A DNA stretch of 64,000 nt, from positions 868,316-932,315 of the forward strand of contig FN649757.1 in assembly GCA_000310025.1 (NCBI GenBank). Reading direction: 5' to 3'. Within the stretch, counting starts at the first letter, position 1; each line of letters opens with the position of its first letter. Below, piece by piece: positions 21,927-31,650 of the stretch. The stretch comes from Ectocarpus siliculosus (taxonomy: Eukaryota > Sar > Phaeophyceae > Ectocarpales > Ectocarpaceae). The translations under genes were made by a program, and so were the position numbers. The notes under the pieces were generated by a model, which saw only the letters and a program-made list of their open reading frames with translations, searched no databases and had not been told where the DNA came from.

Positions 21927-23938
21927 CTACAGAAGCTCCGGCAAATTCATCAGCTTTTTCCGGTGGTACTGCAGGTTGCTCTTGCTAAGAGCCTTGGTGA
22001 GCATGTCTGCATGTTGCTCCGACGTCGACACAAACTTGATCGAGATGTCACCCGACCTAAACAATCCACGAATGAAGTGGTACCGCACGTCGATGTGCTT
22101 GCTACGCGCTGAGCTAAGGGGGTTCTGCACCAAAGCCATGGCCCCCTGATTGTCCTCAAGGACCTGAATGCTACCGCCGCTGGTCTCTGGGGCAATAAAC
22201 GAAAGCACTGCACGCACAAACAAAGCTTCTTTCACACCCTCTCCGGCAGCAATGTACTCTGCCTCCGTAGACGACAAAGATACGATAGCTTGCGTCTTGC
22301 TACCGTGGCTGATGACGGTTCCTCCAACCGTTGTTGCCAGCCCTGACACCGAACGTCTATCCTCAGCGTCGGCGTAGCTAGCGTCCACGTACACCGCCAG
22401 CCCCAGCCCCGATCCCCGTTTATAGGTGATCCCGAGGTCCCTCGTCTCTTTGAGGTAGGCGAGGATCCTCCGTATCGCCTTCCAGTGCCTCTCGGCAGGG
22501 GCGTGGGCGTGGCGCGCTACCGCACGCACAGCGAACGAGATGTCCGGGCGCGAGAACGTCGACACCCACATCATGCTGCCGATGGCCTCCCTCACCGGCC
22601 ACTCCCCTCCACTTTCGTCATCTCGCTTCGGTCCTAGGTCAGCACCAGGGGAAGCAGGGATGGGGGAGGTCGATTGCACATCAAAGCGATTCACGATGCT
22701 GTCAATGTACGCGGTTTGGGAGATTCTAAGGGTCCCAGCCTCTAGGTCTCTCTCAACGGCACACCCGTCGAACCACACACACTCTCCAAGGTCTTTGGTG
22801 GGGAATGCCTTGTTGAGGGAAGCGAGCAACTCCTTGCAATCATCATCAGACCCAGCCACCAAAATGTCATCCACATAAATCACGATAATCATCACCACGA
22901 CATCGTCTTTCATCTTGCGGAAGACGCACGGGTCCGCCTTGCACTGCTCGAACCCGTTTTCTACAAGCGTGTCGGCAGCGTGGTACCCCCACTGCCTGCC
23001 GCTCTGCTTCAAGCCGTAAATAGCACGCTCAGCCTTCACAACTTTGTGGGATTTTTCCCCGCACCCCGCGGGGAGCCTCAAGAACACATCCTCGTCTAAC
23101 TTAGCGTGTGTAAACGCCTGCTTGACATCCCAGTGGTTGAGTTTCAATGATTTCTCATTGGCTACCGCAAGCATCAGTTTAATGGATGCGGATGATGGGC
23201 AAGGGGAGGATGAGTAGAAGTAGTCCACATTCGGAATTTGCGAAAAACCCCTAGCGACCAGACGCGCTTTGAACTTCTCGATTTTCCCCTCCTTGTTCGT
23301 CTTCCAAGTAAAACGCCACTTAGAACTCACAGGTCTACGCCCCTCTGGCGTACCGTCTACGAATGAAAACGTTCCCGTGTCCAAGTGTCCATCGAACTCT
23401 TCCCTCATGGCCTGTTCCCACCCCTCTCTGTACACAGACTTCGCAACGCCGGCTACGGTCATGGGGGGGGATTCAACGTCACTCGGACGCTTGCCTATGG
23501 GGGATTCTGTACTCAGCTCGGTCGACGCCAGGGCCCTCACGAAGGCGTCTGGAGAGTTGAGCACGAGGTCCTCCGCTCCCAGCAGGAAGTCCTCTGCCTC
23601 TTGGCGCGCGATGTTGGCCTCCTCCGCGCGCTCGCACAGCAGCGCTTGCACCGCCCTCGCCTCTAGCCCTTCCACCACGTCGACCACACACGCGAGCATC
23701 CAGTGGGTGTACTCCTCCGTGCTGGTGATGGGCAGGGTGGGCAGCCCGGCCGCCGATACATGGCGGGCGAGCAGACCTTCGGCACTCGTTGACGACTCGT
23801 ACCTCGTGTTCCGGCGAGGGTTCTCCCTGAGTCGGCGGCTGGTGAGTTCGGCCGGCTCGCCAAAGCGGGCGAGCCTCCGTTCCTCGGGCCCGCGGAGCGC
23901 CGGAATATCCGTGTCGCTGCCGCTGTCGCTGCCGCCAC

Positions 23939-23990
<52 letters not shown>

Positions 23991-24332
23991 GCCGCCACCG
24001 CGGCTGCTGCTGCTGCTGCTGCTGCGGCGGTCGTCCATCGCCGCCGCCCACATCGGCCATCCCGGTCGACGTGGTAGATGGGGCGACGCTCGCGCCCTCC
24101 CTGCTCGAGGGGGCGCCATCGCCAGCGTCACCCACGCCCGACTCCTGGGGCGCGGCCGGCGGCGCCGCCGGCGCATCGCGCGCGGGCGGCTCCGCGGGCC
24201 CCGGGTTTGCCGTCGTGTCAAGGTGGAAACCTCCATCCTCAGGTTCTCCCTCCGCCCTCCCTCCACCGTGGCATGACGCACCCCCTCCGCCCTCGTGCTC
24301 CCCAGTCGTGAGCTCCTCGTCCTCCTCTGCAA
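21927..24332 (-). CDS. Copia pol, RT and RNase H segment
   Basis: 801-codon open frame encoding the last part of the polyprotein. Genuine sequence probably begins around residue 100 (MDDRR and a Ser run), because the Arg-rich part before it is an alternative frame of the integrase tail. The RT palm has WDVKQAF (Asp402) and YVDD (486-489). RNase H has VDASYAD (about 649), SSTEAEY (about 687) and EDNQGA (about 726), followed by the copia ending SKHIDVRYHFIR and ADMLTKAL. It is in the +1 frame relative to the integrase ORF, with the crossing in or next to the CAG/CTG tract at 23940-24035. It would copy element RNA into DNA in virus-like particles. Confidence 0.95.
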
Positions 24333-25293
24333 TGGGAGGCAGCGGCTGGGGGTGCGCGGTCGGGGCGGCGGGCACAGATTGCCAGGTGAAGTTGCGAGTG
24401 GTGATCGCTTGGCGTTTTTCGTTCAGGATGCGCACGCAATCACGGTTTGTGTTGATTCCAGGGCCGAGGTAAAAACACTTTTTTGCTTTCGGCTCTGACT
24501 TGTGCGTGCGCTTGACCTTGTATACGGCGGGTTTGAGGAACGGGTACGTCGCCTCTGGGGGAGGTGGGTGCCCGTGCCACATTTCGTACGGCGATTTCTT
24601 GTCCGGGTTGGATGTGGTGGAGGTGCAGTTCAGGGCGTTGCATGCCCAAGCTGTGGCTTCGGCCCAAAGGGAGGGGTAGCTTGGTGCTTCGGGGTAAAGA
24701 ATCGGCGCTTGTATGCGGGCGGCTAGTGCTGCATCCTTTATCAGTCCCAGTGCTCTCTCAGCTACACCGTTGTATTCTGGGCTGTATGCGGGGGTGAACT
24801 CCTGCTTGATGCAATACTTGCGGCACAGCTTTCCGAATTCTCCCTCGAAAAACTCTCCTCCGTTGTCAGACCGCACGACCATGACCTCGGATGGGGCTCC
24901 GTCTGCCCTGTTTTCCGCTAGGTATCTCTCGAATGCCTCTGCAGCGTCTGACTTGTTTTTCAAGAAGTAGACGCGGTTCCACCTCGTGCAGTCATCCCTT
25001 ACAATGAGAGTGTACCACTTCCCCCCCAAGCTCTGCACCCTTGCCTTCCCACTCAAATCCACAAAAACTCTCTGCAGCTTCTTAACTGCTCGTGTGGACG
25101 TCCTGTTGGGGATGGGCTTGGATAGCCCCTTTGCCGTCGAGCACCCCATGCACTCCCGGAGCTGGCCCACCAGCGTCACCCCTTGCTGCTTCGCCGTGTT
25201 CTTCAGTAGCACCTCGTGGGAGTGGCCGTGCGCGCAGTGGAAGTCGTTGATGTCAACGGGGGTGCGGTTCGCTTTTCGCGTTACCAGGAGCAA
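23479..25293 (-). CDS. Copia pol, integrase segment
   Basis: 604-codon open frame. The pre-integrase zinc finger spans about residues 17-51 (HCAHGHSHE, then CMGC). The integrase core has FVDL (Asp79), SDNGGEF (Asp143) and NGVAERALG (Glu179). Asp143 to Glu179 leaves 35 residues between them, the canonical DD35E spacing. A C-terminal domain (WHGHPPPPEATYPF, KCFYLGPG) and a Gly/Pro-rich linker with the Gln tract follow. Sequence after about residue 440 is probably out of frame, because true coding passes to the RT frame. The ORF start overlaps the protease ORF by 41 bp in the +1 frame, so the first codons are not a real initiation site. Confidence 0.94.
23940..24035. repeat. CTG/CAG trinucleotide tract inside copia pol
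   Basis: An uninterrupted run of about 16 CTG units is followed by CCGCCGCCACCGCGG and a further run of seven CTG. It is read as poly-Gln in the integrase frame and poly-Ser in the RT frame. It lies in the hydrophilic linker between integrase and RT, where length change is tolerated. Confidence 0.9.
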
Positions 25294-26122
25294 TTATGGC
25301 ACAGGCTAGTTCCCTACCCGAGTCTATGCGGTGACCAGTCTGAACGAACAGGTCCCCCCATAGAGGGAAGTACACCGACTCCCCCCCACCAACGAACACC
25401 TCCAACTCACGCTCGTCTGCGGCTAAGCGGCCCTTGGTTTGCTTCAAAAGGGCTGTGAGGGACACGAGGTTGTAATTCAGCTCCGGCACATGAGCGACCC
25501 GTTTCAACAGCAGGTATGTGGTCCCAACGCGAGAACCGATGGTCACCCTCACGTCGCCGTAGCCTACTATGGCGAAGGCTTGCTTCCCTGCGGCGACACT
25601 CAAACGTCGATCGCACTCATGGTAGTTTTCGAACGCGTTAGCGCTCGGGAACATGTGGTTGGTTGCGCCGGTATCGGCCACAAACCTTTCCTGCCTGGCC
25701 TGCTCTACACCCCCTCGATCAACGACTCTGTTCCACTCGCCTGTGAAGTCACGGACCACTAGCGCCTCCTCTGCCACGTCCAGTGCGGTGGCGTCCAAGA
25801 CCGGCAGCTCCACCGCGAGCACCGCCTGCTCGGACGAGCACTTGCTCTTGTCGTGTCCGTAGCCCAGGCATTTCTCGCATCGCAGGGGCTCCGGCTTGGT
25901 ACAGGCGGCCGCCTGGTGACCCTTCTCTCCGCACCGGAAGCAGCGGCCGTGCATGCTACCTGCACCGCCGCCGCCTCCGCCGCTGTTGCCACCACCACCG
26001 CCCTTGCGACCACCCCCTTTCCCCTTTCTGGCTGCCACCGCCGCCGCCGCCCTTGCTGTGGCCGCCGCTGCTGCGGCCGGGCGCTCCGCCCCTGTTGCCA
26101 CCGTCGCTCGCGAGGAAAGCAT
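25253..26122 (-). CDS. Copia nucleocapsid zinc knuckles and protease
   Basis: 289-codon open frame. The Ala-rich start is an alternative frame of gag. From about residue 33 it gives the Gly/Lys-rich nucleocapsid, then two CCHC knuckles: CFRCGEKGHQAAAC (61-74) and CEKCLGYGHDKSKC (82-95). The aspartic protease site FVADTGATNHM (Asp150-Thr-Gly) follows. Two zinc knuckles rather than one is less common in copia. Connected to gag upstream and integrase downstream by +1 offsets. It would package element RNA and cut the polyprotein. Confidence 0.93.
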   Translation of the reverse strand: MLSSRATVATGAERPAAAAAATARAAAAVAARKGKGGGRKGGGGGNSGGGGGGAGSMHGRCFRCGEKGHQAAACTKPEPLRCEKCLGYGHDKSKCSSEQAVLAVELPVLDATALDVAEEALVVRDFTGEWNRVVDRGGVEQARQERFVADTGATNHMFPSANAFENYHECDRRLSVAAGKQAFAIVGYGDVRVTIGSRVGTTYLLLKRVAHVPELNYNLVSLTALLKQTKGRLAADERELEVFVGGGESVYFPLWGDLFVQTGHRIDSGRELACAIIAPGNAKSEPHPR

Positions 26123-27284
26123 GCTCCGCCTTCCGCTGGCCCTTCGTGGCCCTCCTCCCCTCCGGGAGGCTCGCGTGCACGGTACTGACTACCCTGATTA
26201 TCTCGCCCCGGTCCAGGTTTGTAGCCGTCTCCAACAAGAATTTGGCTTGTTGGTACTCGGGTGGAAGGGCATCGACAAAGTGTGCGAGAACAAAGGGTGT
26301 GTCAGCGTTGAGCCCTTTTTCCCGCAGTCGTGAGTACAGCAGCTCGAGCGTGTATAGATGCTCGACAGGGTTGCTGTTGCTGTGTGCGGGGATCGTGAAT
26401 CGAAACATCTTCTTCATGAGGGCTTGTTTCGAGCCCTGCGACTCCGGGTTGTGTACTTTGTCGAGCTCCGCAAGGATCTCCTTTGCGGTCTCGCATTTAT
26501 TCACGATTGCCTTGTCGGCTTCTCGGACGATGGCTGTAGTCACAAAGTGGAACGCCTGGAGGCCCCTCTGAACCTCATCACTTGTGTAGCCCAAGCTATA
26601 CAGCTCCGAGCTAGGCCTGTTTGGGTCACCGACGGGTGCGTGCTTCTCGGCGTTGCCGATAAGCTGCCCGTCCAAGCCTACGGTTTTTGCGGCTTGAATA
26701 AGTGCCTTCCTCCACGAGTCGTACCCGTGGCCGCGACTCTCCCCTTCGAGACGCGGTGCATTGACCGTAACACGTTTTTGGCTACTACTGCTGTACCCAT
26801 CAAAAAATGCTCCGGCCCCTCGAATTGCGGTTTGCTCACCTTGGGGGTTTAACCCCCTCGCTTCCCCGCGGTCCGGTCCTACGCCCGGGCTCATTCCGGC
26901 TGGCCCCACAGGATTCGCTCCCGATCTACCTGCCCACCCAGTCGTCACTCTCGCTGGAACCCCAGGACTCGCTCCCGGTATGTTGTCCCAGCTGCTTTCC
27001 TGCGGGTGATTTCGCCCATCACGGGCCGTTTCCCGGGAAAACGCCCCGCCGCCCCCAGGCGGCAGAGCCTCTCTCTGGCTTGGGACGGCAGCACCGCCGC
27101 CCCTACTGGCATCGCCCGCCACGGCGTCACCAGGCTCCTTCCTCTTCAACTCCATCACTACGCTCATCAGCTGCGATAACTGGCCCTCCAGCCTCGCAAT
27201 CGCCGGATCCTCGGCGTGTTGCTGTTGCGTGGTTGAGGTCTCTTCCCCCAGCCCTGCGACGGAACCGCTGTCCGACGCAGACAT
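25956..27284 (-). CDS. Copia Gag
   Basis: 442-codon open frame starting MSASDSGSVAGLGE, 43 nt inside the 5' LTR boundary, the natural first ATG of the element. The N-terminal coiled-coil-like stretch (ARLEGQLSQLMSVVMELKRK) is followed by a Gly/Pro-rich linker and the conserved copia gag core (about 240-385; WRKALIQAAKTVGLDG, LLYSRLREKGLNADTPFVLA). From about residue 415 the frame turns into a WWWQQRRRRRR tail, which is the wrong frame of the nucleocapsid. The likely frame change is at an AAAGGGG run near 26024-26032. It forms the particle shell. Confidence 0.92.
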   Translation of the reverse strand: MSASDSGSVAGLGEETSTTQQQHAEDPAIARLEGQLSQLMSVVMELKRKEPGDAVAGDASRGGGAAVPSQREALPPGGGGAFSRETARDGRNHPQESSWDNIPGASPGVPARVTTGWAGRSGANPVGPAGMSPGVGPDRGEARGLNPQGEQTAIRGAGAFFDGYSSSSQKRVTVNAPRLEGESRGHGYDSWRKALIQAAKTVGLDGQLIGNAEKHAPVGDPNRPSSELYSLGYTSDEVQRGLQAFHFVTTAIVREADKAIVNKCETAKEILAELDKVHNPESQGSKQALMKKMFRFTIPAHSNSNPVEHLYTLELLYSRLREKGLNADTPFVLAHFVDALPPEYQQAKFLLETATNLDRGEIIRVVSTVHASLPEGRRATKGQRKAEHAFLASDGGNRGGAPGRSSGGHSKGGGGGGSQKGERGWSQGRWWWQQRRRRRRCR

Positions 27285-27326
27285 GACCCGATGCGGCTAT
27301 CCCTCGAGGGACAATCAACTCTAGAG

Positions 27327-27580
27327 TGTTTGTCGGCCGTACTCCGCGTACTTATCGGGTATTGTTTGTGTAGTGTATTAACTTCAGACGGTGAGGCAAC
27401 GCCCGTACCCAGGGCGCTGTCGTGCTCAGAGAGGAGGAGTGGCAGCAGGGCTGCTGCACACAACAAAAGGGGGCCCCGGTGCATCATCACCGTACCCCTA
27501 CCTAAAAGGTTCTACACCATCTGCGTCACACTTGTACGTACGGCTAACATATCCAAACCATGTCCGTAGACCCACGAACA
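27327..27580 (-). repeat. 5' LTR of the copia element
   Basis: 254 bp; matches 21362-21615 by eye. It should carry the element promoter and polyadenylation signals. No obvious primer-binding site complementary to a tRNA 3' end (TGG) directly follows it on the minus strand, where the sequence is CTCTAGAGTTGATTG. Confidence 0.95.
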
Positions 27581-27908
27581 GTTGTTGCAGAGGGAAGGCT
27601 CTCTGCCGTCTTTAGACCCATTCGGAGAGTGGTCAGAAATCTTTGAGGGCTCAGTGGGCCTAAAGAAAACTAAAAAGTTGAAGCGACTCACGTTCGAATC
27701 CAAGACGACGCCAAGTGGGACGAGATGTGACGATCTCTGACGCGGGTTTAGTGTGGAGCTAGTCCGACCACTGTGTGCAGGTTGGGGCCGCTTCGCTTCT
27801 TCAGTCTGTTTCCTTATCCTTCCTTTCTCTCTCAGTCGCTCGCTATCGCTCACTCCCAGGCAACACCAGGGAACACCAGGCAACACTGAGCCAGGTGGAA
27901 CGCTTGTA

Positions 27909-29216
27909 CAGTCGAGGTCCCTCTATAGTGCGGGTTATATAGTGCGGGTGCCCGGTATAATGCGGGTGAAATCGCTTGGCACAACTTAGACCCCTCGATA
28001 GTGCGGGTGCCGCACTATAAGAGGAACCCCGGTATAGTGCGGGTTTGGTCGATCTCAGAAACCTCTATAGTGCGGGTCTGACGTCATGACGGCCTAAATG
28101 CGCGGTCAAACCCGTCGACAAGTTCCGCACAACGTACACAAACCTACCCCTAGCGGGATACTGTATACTGTACCCCTACTGGCCACGAGAACAGCAGCAG
28201 CAGAGGCGCACGATGCCATGTGCAGCAGGCGAACTCTGCCATCTCAGCACCCTCACACCTAAAGCCCCCGATGGTCACCAATGCCGAGGAGGATGCGGAG
28301 GCAGACTGCACGGCATATGCGGCGAGGTGGAGGAAGAAGGCGAAAGCGAAATGAATCGCATCTGTCATACGTGCTTGTCTTCTCAACAAGCCGCTACGGC
28401 TGCCACGGGCAAGCGGAAGCCGCAAGAAGCGAGCCGCATCCCAAAACGCATGAAAGCCGTGGGAGGCAAAAAGGCGGACCGAAGTGCGCCGCGCACGAGC
28501 GCATGCATCTAAGCCATCTCGTCAGACTGACGTCCGGGCGTATTTTGACGCGTAGATCAATGAGAGATATTTTGCTGCACGTATGTGTTGCATGAATTAC
28601 TGTGTGTCGGGATTATTGCGCCTGTGCGAGTATGCGCCTGTTCTCTCATTGATCAACGTCTTCTCCCCTGTCTTTTCTCCGCGGGTGTCGGCTTTTGTTG
28701 TGTTCCTTTATGCACGTGGACTCACTTGTTCGCTTTGGAATGCTTGTTGGATAATCTCCTGTGGCTTTCATCATACGGTGGTTCCTTGTGATTGTTTTTC
28801 AACGTCCACGGAGCCGTCGATGCACTATAAAACAATGGGACACCGAACATTAACATTTACAACATGTCGTGGACCAAATATCCTCTCGGCTGTACAGGAT
28901 TTTGTTTACACCGCTGCTTCACTGCTGAATTTGCACCACGACCCACGTGTTCTCCTAATACCATTGAGCAAACTCGGGTTTCTTTTCCTGAGGCGGCACT
29001 GATACCTATTCAGCCCCTTGTTGGTTGTATGTACTACAGTGGCACCTTCATAACCGTCGTTATGGCCTATGTCCTACCCTTTATCCTAGTAATATCGCGA
29101 ATAGTGCGCATACCCGCACTATTGGGGGTTCGCATTATTTCATATAGTGCGGGTGCCCGCTATAGTGCGGGTAGAATCGCCTGGCACATACCCGCACTAT
29201 ATAGGGACCTCGACTG
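27909..29216. mobile_element. Pogo/Tc1-like TIR element
   Basis: A 1308-bp element with matching ends. The left end begins CAGTCGAGGTCCCTCTATAG and the complement of the right end begins CAGTCGAGGTCCCTATATAG, both continuing TGCGGGT. TA dinucleotides flank it (27907-27908, 29217-29218), the target duplication of the Tc1/mariner/pogo group. About six copies of TATAGTGCGGGT lie just inside the left end and four or five inside the right, as expected for transposase-binding sites. The interior has no DDE transposase, only a 99-codon zinc-finger ORF, so it is non-autonomous or internally deleted. Confidence 0.88.
28213..28512 (+). CDS. Small Cys/His-rich zinc-binding protein
   Basis: 99 codons from ATG at 28213. 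The first half has C3, C9, H22, C24, C28 (HQCRGGC), H33, C36 (LHGIC) and C51-H52-x-C54 (ICHTC), a pattern able to bind two zinc ions in a ribbon or PHD-like fold. The second half is basic (GKRKPQE, RIPKRMK), like a nuclear localisation or DNA-binding tail. It lies wholly inside the pogo/Tc1-like element, so it may be the remaining zinc-finger part of its transposase or an accessory protein. Family not identified. No splice signals were examined reliably. Confidence 0.55.
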   Translation: MPCAAGELCHLSTLTPKAPDGHQCRGGCGGRLHGICGEVEEEGESEMNRICHTCLSSQQAATAATGKRKPQEASRIPKRMKAVGGKKADRSAPRTSACI

Positions 29217-29244
29217 TATATCGCTTGCTACACTGCTAGTATCC

Positions 29245-29375
29245 NNNNNNNNNNNNNNNNNNNNNNNNNNNNNNNNNNNNNNNNNNNNNNNNNNNNNNNN
29301 NNNNNNNNNNNNNNNNNNNNNNNNNNNNNNNNNNNNNNNNNNNNNNNNNNNNNNNNNNNNNNNNNNNNNNNNNNN
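29245..29375. other. Assembly gap (131 N)
   Basis: Run of undetermined bases starting 29 bp beyond the right end of the TIR element. Confidence 0.99.
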
Positions 29376-29410
29376 TAGCATAGTGGATATGCTGTACATC
29401 TTAACAGAAG

Positions 29411-29580
29411 GAATACACCGGTTCCGGTTGAAGGGCACTCATTGGCCACCCATGGGCTGCCCACGGGCCAACAATGGGCATGCCCGTGGGCACCACATGG
29501 TGTCCATGGGTGATCCATGGGTGACCCATGGGTCACCCATGAGCGGTTTAGCAATCAATCTGTAGATCGTGTGGGAGACC
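29411..29580 (+). repeat. CCCATGGG-rich dispersed repeat, copy 2
   Basis: CCGGTTGAAGGGCACTCATT opens it and CTGTAGATCGTGTGGGAGAC closes it, with a dense run of CCCATGGG and GGGCATGCCC palindromes between. The same ends occur at 15762-15875. This copy is longer because of more internal palindromes. Confidence 0.75.
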
Positions 29581-29860
29581 CTGGGCGCTTCACACACCGT
29601 GTTGTAATGTGGCCTGGCTGCCACATCACCAAGTCAGGGGCCCGTTCACGTTTAGAAGCACATGGTCAAGCGAGGCTGGACTTTGAACAATACCCATGGT
29701 TATGGTCCATAGTACGCGGCACGATACATTTGTTCATTGTTTTCCTGCTCTTCTTGTGTCGAGGGTGGGTGTGACATATGTTTGGCAAGGAGGATGGCAC
29801 CTACTGGACTGTAGATGATACATGAAGATATATTAGATGTACTTATGTGGTTTCGGACTT

Positions 29861-29970
29861 GCTGGACCGACTTTCTGAAGAAAAAACAGTTGTCGAAAGT
29901 GGCGGCGTTGGAACCGCGATGTCATAGAGAGCTTTCCGAATGTATCTTTTGATCAATTTCGATGTTGGGA
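29861..29970 (+). mobile_element. ACCGTARG MITE family, fragment
   Basis: GCTGGACCGACTTTCTGAAG, then GTGGCGGCGTTGGAACC and ATAGAGAGCTTTCC match the interior of the copies at 37864, 41475 and 41721. Confidence 0.6.
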
Positions 29971-30166
29971 TGCTCTTGCTGTGGTCGTGTTGCGCAATGT
30001 TCCCTCTGCTGCTGGGTCGTCTTGTATGCCATCAGGGATCATTGTGTGCTGTCTGTCATCACGAGGGTGAAAACAGCATGGACTCCCGGTGTGTGCCTTG
30101 TGTATCTCGGGTGGTGTTTCGGCTCCTTGTAGTCGTCTATTGTAGAAACTTTGTACCTGCCTATAC

Positions 30167-30194
30167 AGTGCTGCACGGCTGAAAAAAAAAAAAA
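30167..30194 (+). repeat. Retroposon-like 3' end with A13
   Basis: AGTGCTGCACGGCTG is followed by 13 A. The same 15-mer next to a 12-T run, in the opposite orientation, is at 34537-34563, which suggests one retroposed family with a poly-A tail. Confidence 0.5.
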
Positions 30195-31650
30195 GATGGC
30201 GGCGGAACAAAGAATATCGGCTTACACAGAAGAGCAGCGCGACCGGCGTACATCCACCCTACGCTAAAGGTTACAGCAGTAGACTATTCCAATAGCTATC
30301 TAGGGAACCAAGATTTGCCGAATTCTGTCCGCTGTAGGCTGAAAAATTGTCGGCGCAACCCGCAGCTTGTGCCCGAAAAAAACGTGCCGATCGTATCTAC
30401 GCGGCGCAACCACGCTGCTGTGCACCCGCCAAAGAGACCAAGCACGAGAACGCGCCCACCACAGCATCAATCGCCACAAAAATTTGATGAAAGATGGACT
30501 GAGTGCCAGAAAATAGATTGCATAAGAATTCAACTTAGTTAATGCAGATGATCGAGAGGTAGGCACGAATGAAGTTGAAAACTTGCGTTCGCATACAGGC
30601 ACCGTGCTTATGCCCTGCCAGAGTGCCGGCAACACCGAGCATTGGTAATGTTAGCTGCTGATCTTGTGGATGTATAGCACTTGAAATTGTGCTGCAATAC
30701 GAACTACAGGTGGAGTACTCTTCAATGGCGTCAGCTAGGTTTGAACTGGAATTGCTGTTGGTGGTGCCCCCCTGTTATTGCACCGCACACGCTTGCTTGT
30801 GCCTGTTGGAGTCGGGACCTGAGACCTAGCAGCACAACTCTCCTGATTCCTGACGAAAAAAATGCAAGAAGGGTCGAGCGACTACTGTAACACGGCACCT
30901 GCGGTAACAGTGAGTTTGGCCACTGATAACGTTGTGCTACGTGGTGTCGCATGCAGGCACGGTCGGCATATATATGATGAACACATTGAAGTACTTGTTG
31001 TCTCGATGTACATGAGTACGCCCTGAGCATTGGGTGTGGCGAGAACGCCGGAAATACTTACACACGAGCACCGCACACAAGATCGGGACCCCCCGGGTTG
31101 CCCAAACCTATCAACATCATGCCCGAAGGATACAACAACTAACTTATTTACAGTCAGTACAATACCGGCCCAACGCACACAGCACCCCAATAATAGGTTT
31201 CCGGCAGTTTGCCGGAAAAACGCGAAGAACAAAATACCATGCCAATAAACAACGGACACCCGGCTTGGCCGAAGAAAAATACCCCCCCCCCACCCCCCGG
31301 TCCACCTCCCTGCGCAACTAGGAACTAAAATTCGCCCCGGGCGGAAACGCGCGCTCTAGCCGGCTTGAAAGTATTAGGCTGAAGTTCGTCCGTCTGATGT
31401 CTCGTACCCCGGGGTCGTCGTATCTCGTGGATGGATGCATCCAACGGAAGTGAAGCACGGACGGACCTGTTCAACCACCAACAAGGACGCGCGAAATATG
31501 TCATTGAAACATGGAGTTAGAATAAATCAGACCACACGACCTTTCGGTACGACGTGGAGATCTGACGTGCAATAATGCCGGGCACGACATCCCCAACCCC
31601 AATCCCAAGGAACGATATATTATGTACCTGCCTGAAGAAGTAGCCAGGTC

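Larger units (their letters stand above)
21362..27580 (-). mobile_element. Complete Ty1/copia LTR retrotransposon
   Basis: A 6219-bp insertion on the minus strand. Two 254-bp LTRs (27327-27580 upstream, 21362-21615 downstream) appear identical by eye. Both begin TGTT and end AACA, and the element is flanked by the 5-bp duplication GTTGT (21357-21361 and 27581-27585). Between the LTRs, in element order, are gag, zinc knuckles, protease, integrase, RT and RNase H, which is copia order. A polypurine tract (CCAGGGAGGG on the minus strand) precedes the 3' LTR. Matching LTRs mean recent insertion. No in-frame stop was noticed inside domains, but three +1 frame offsets separate the four ORFs. Confidence 0.96.
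29581..31650. other. Stretch without recognised genes
   Basis: Holds a fragment of the ACCGTARG MITE family (29861-29970) and a retroposon-like poly-A end (30167-30194). C-rich runs lie at 31281-31297. Open frames near 30.3-30.6 kb on both strands carry no known motif. Confidence 0.4.

Noticed and set aside
21950-26571. Plus-strand ORFs of up to 335 codons inside the copia element
   Set aside because: Antisense shadows of the GC-rich pol and gag genes, with no motifs of their own.
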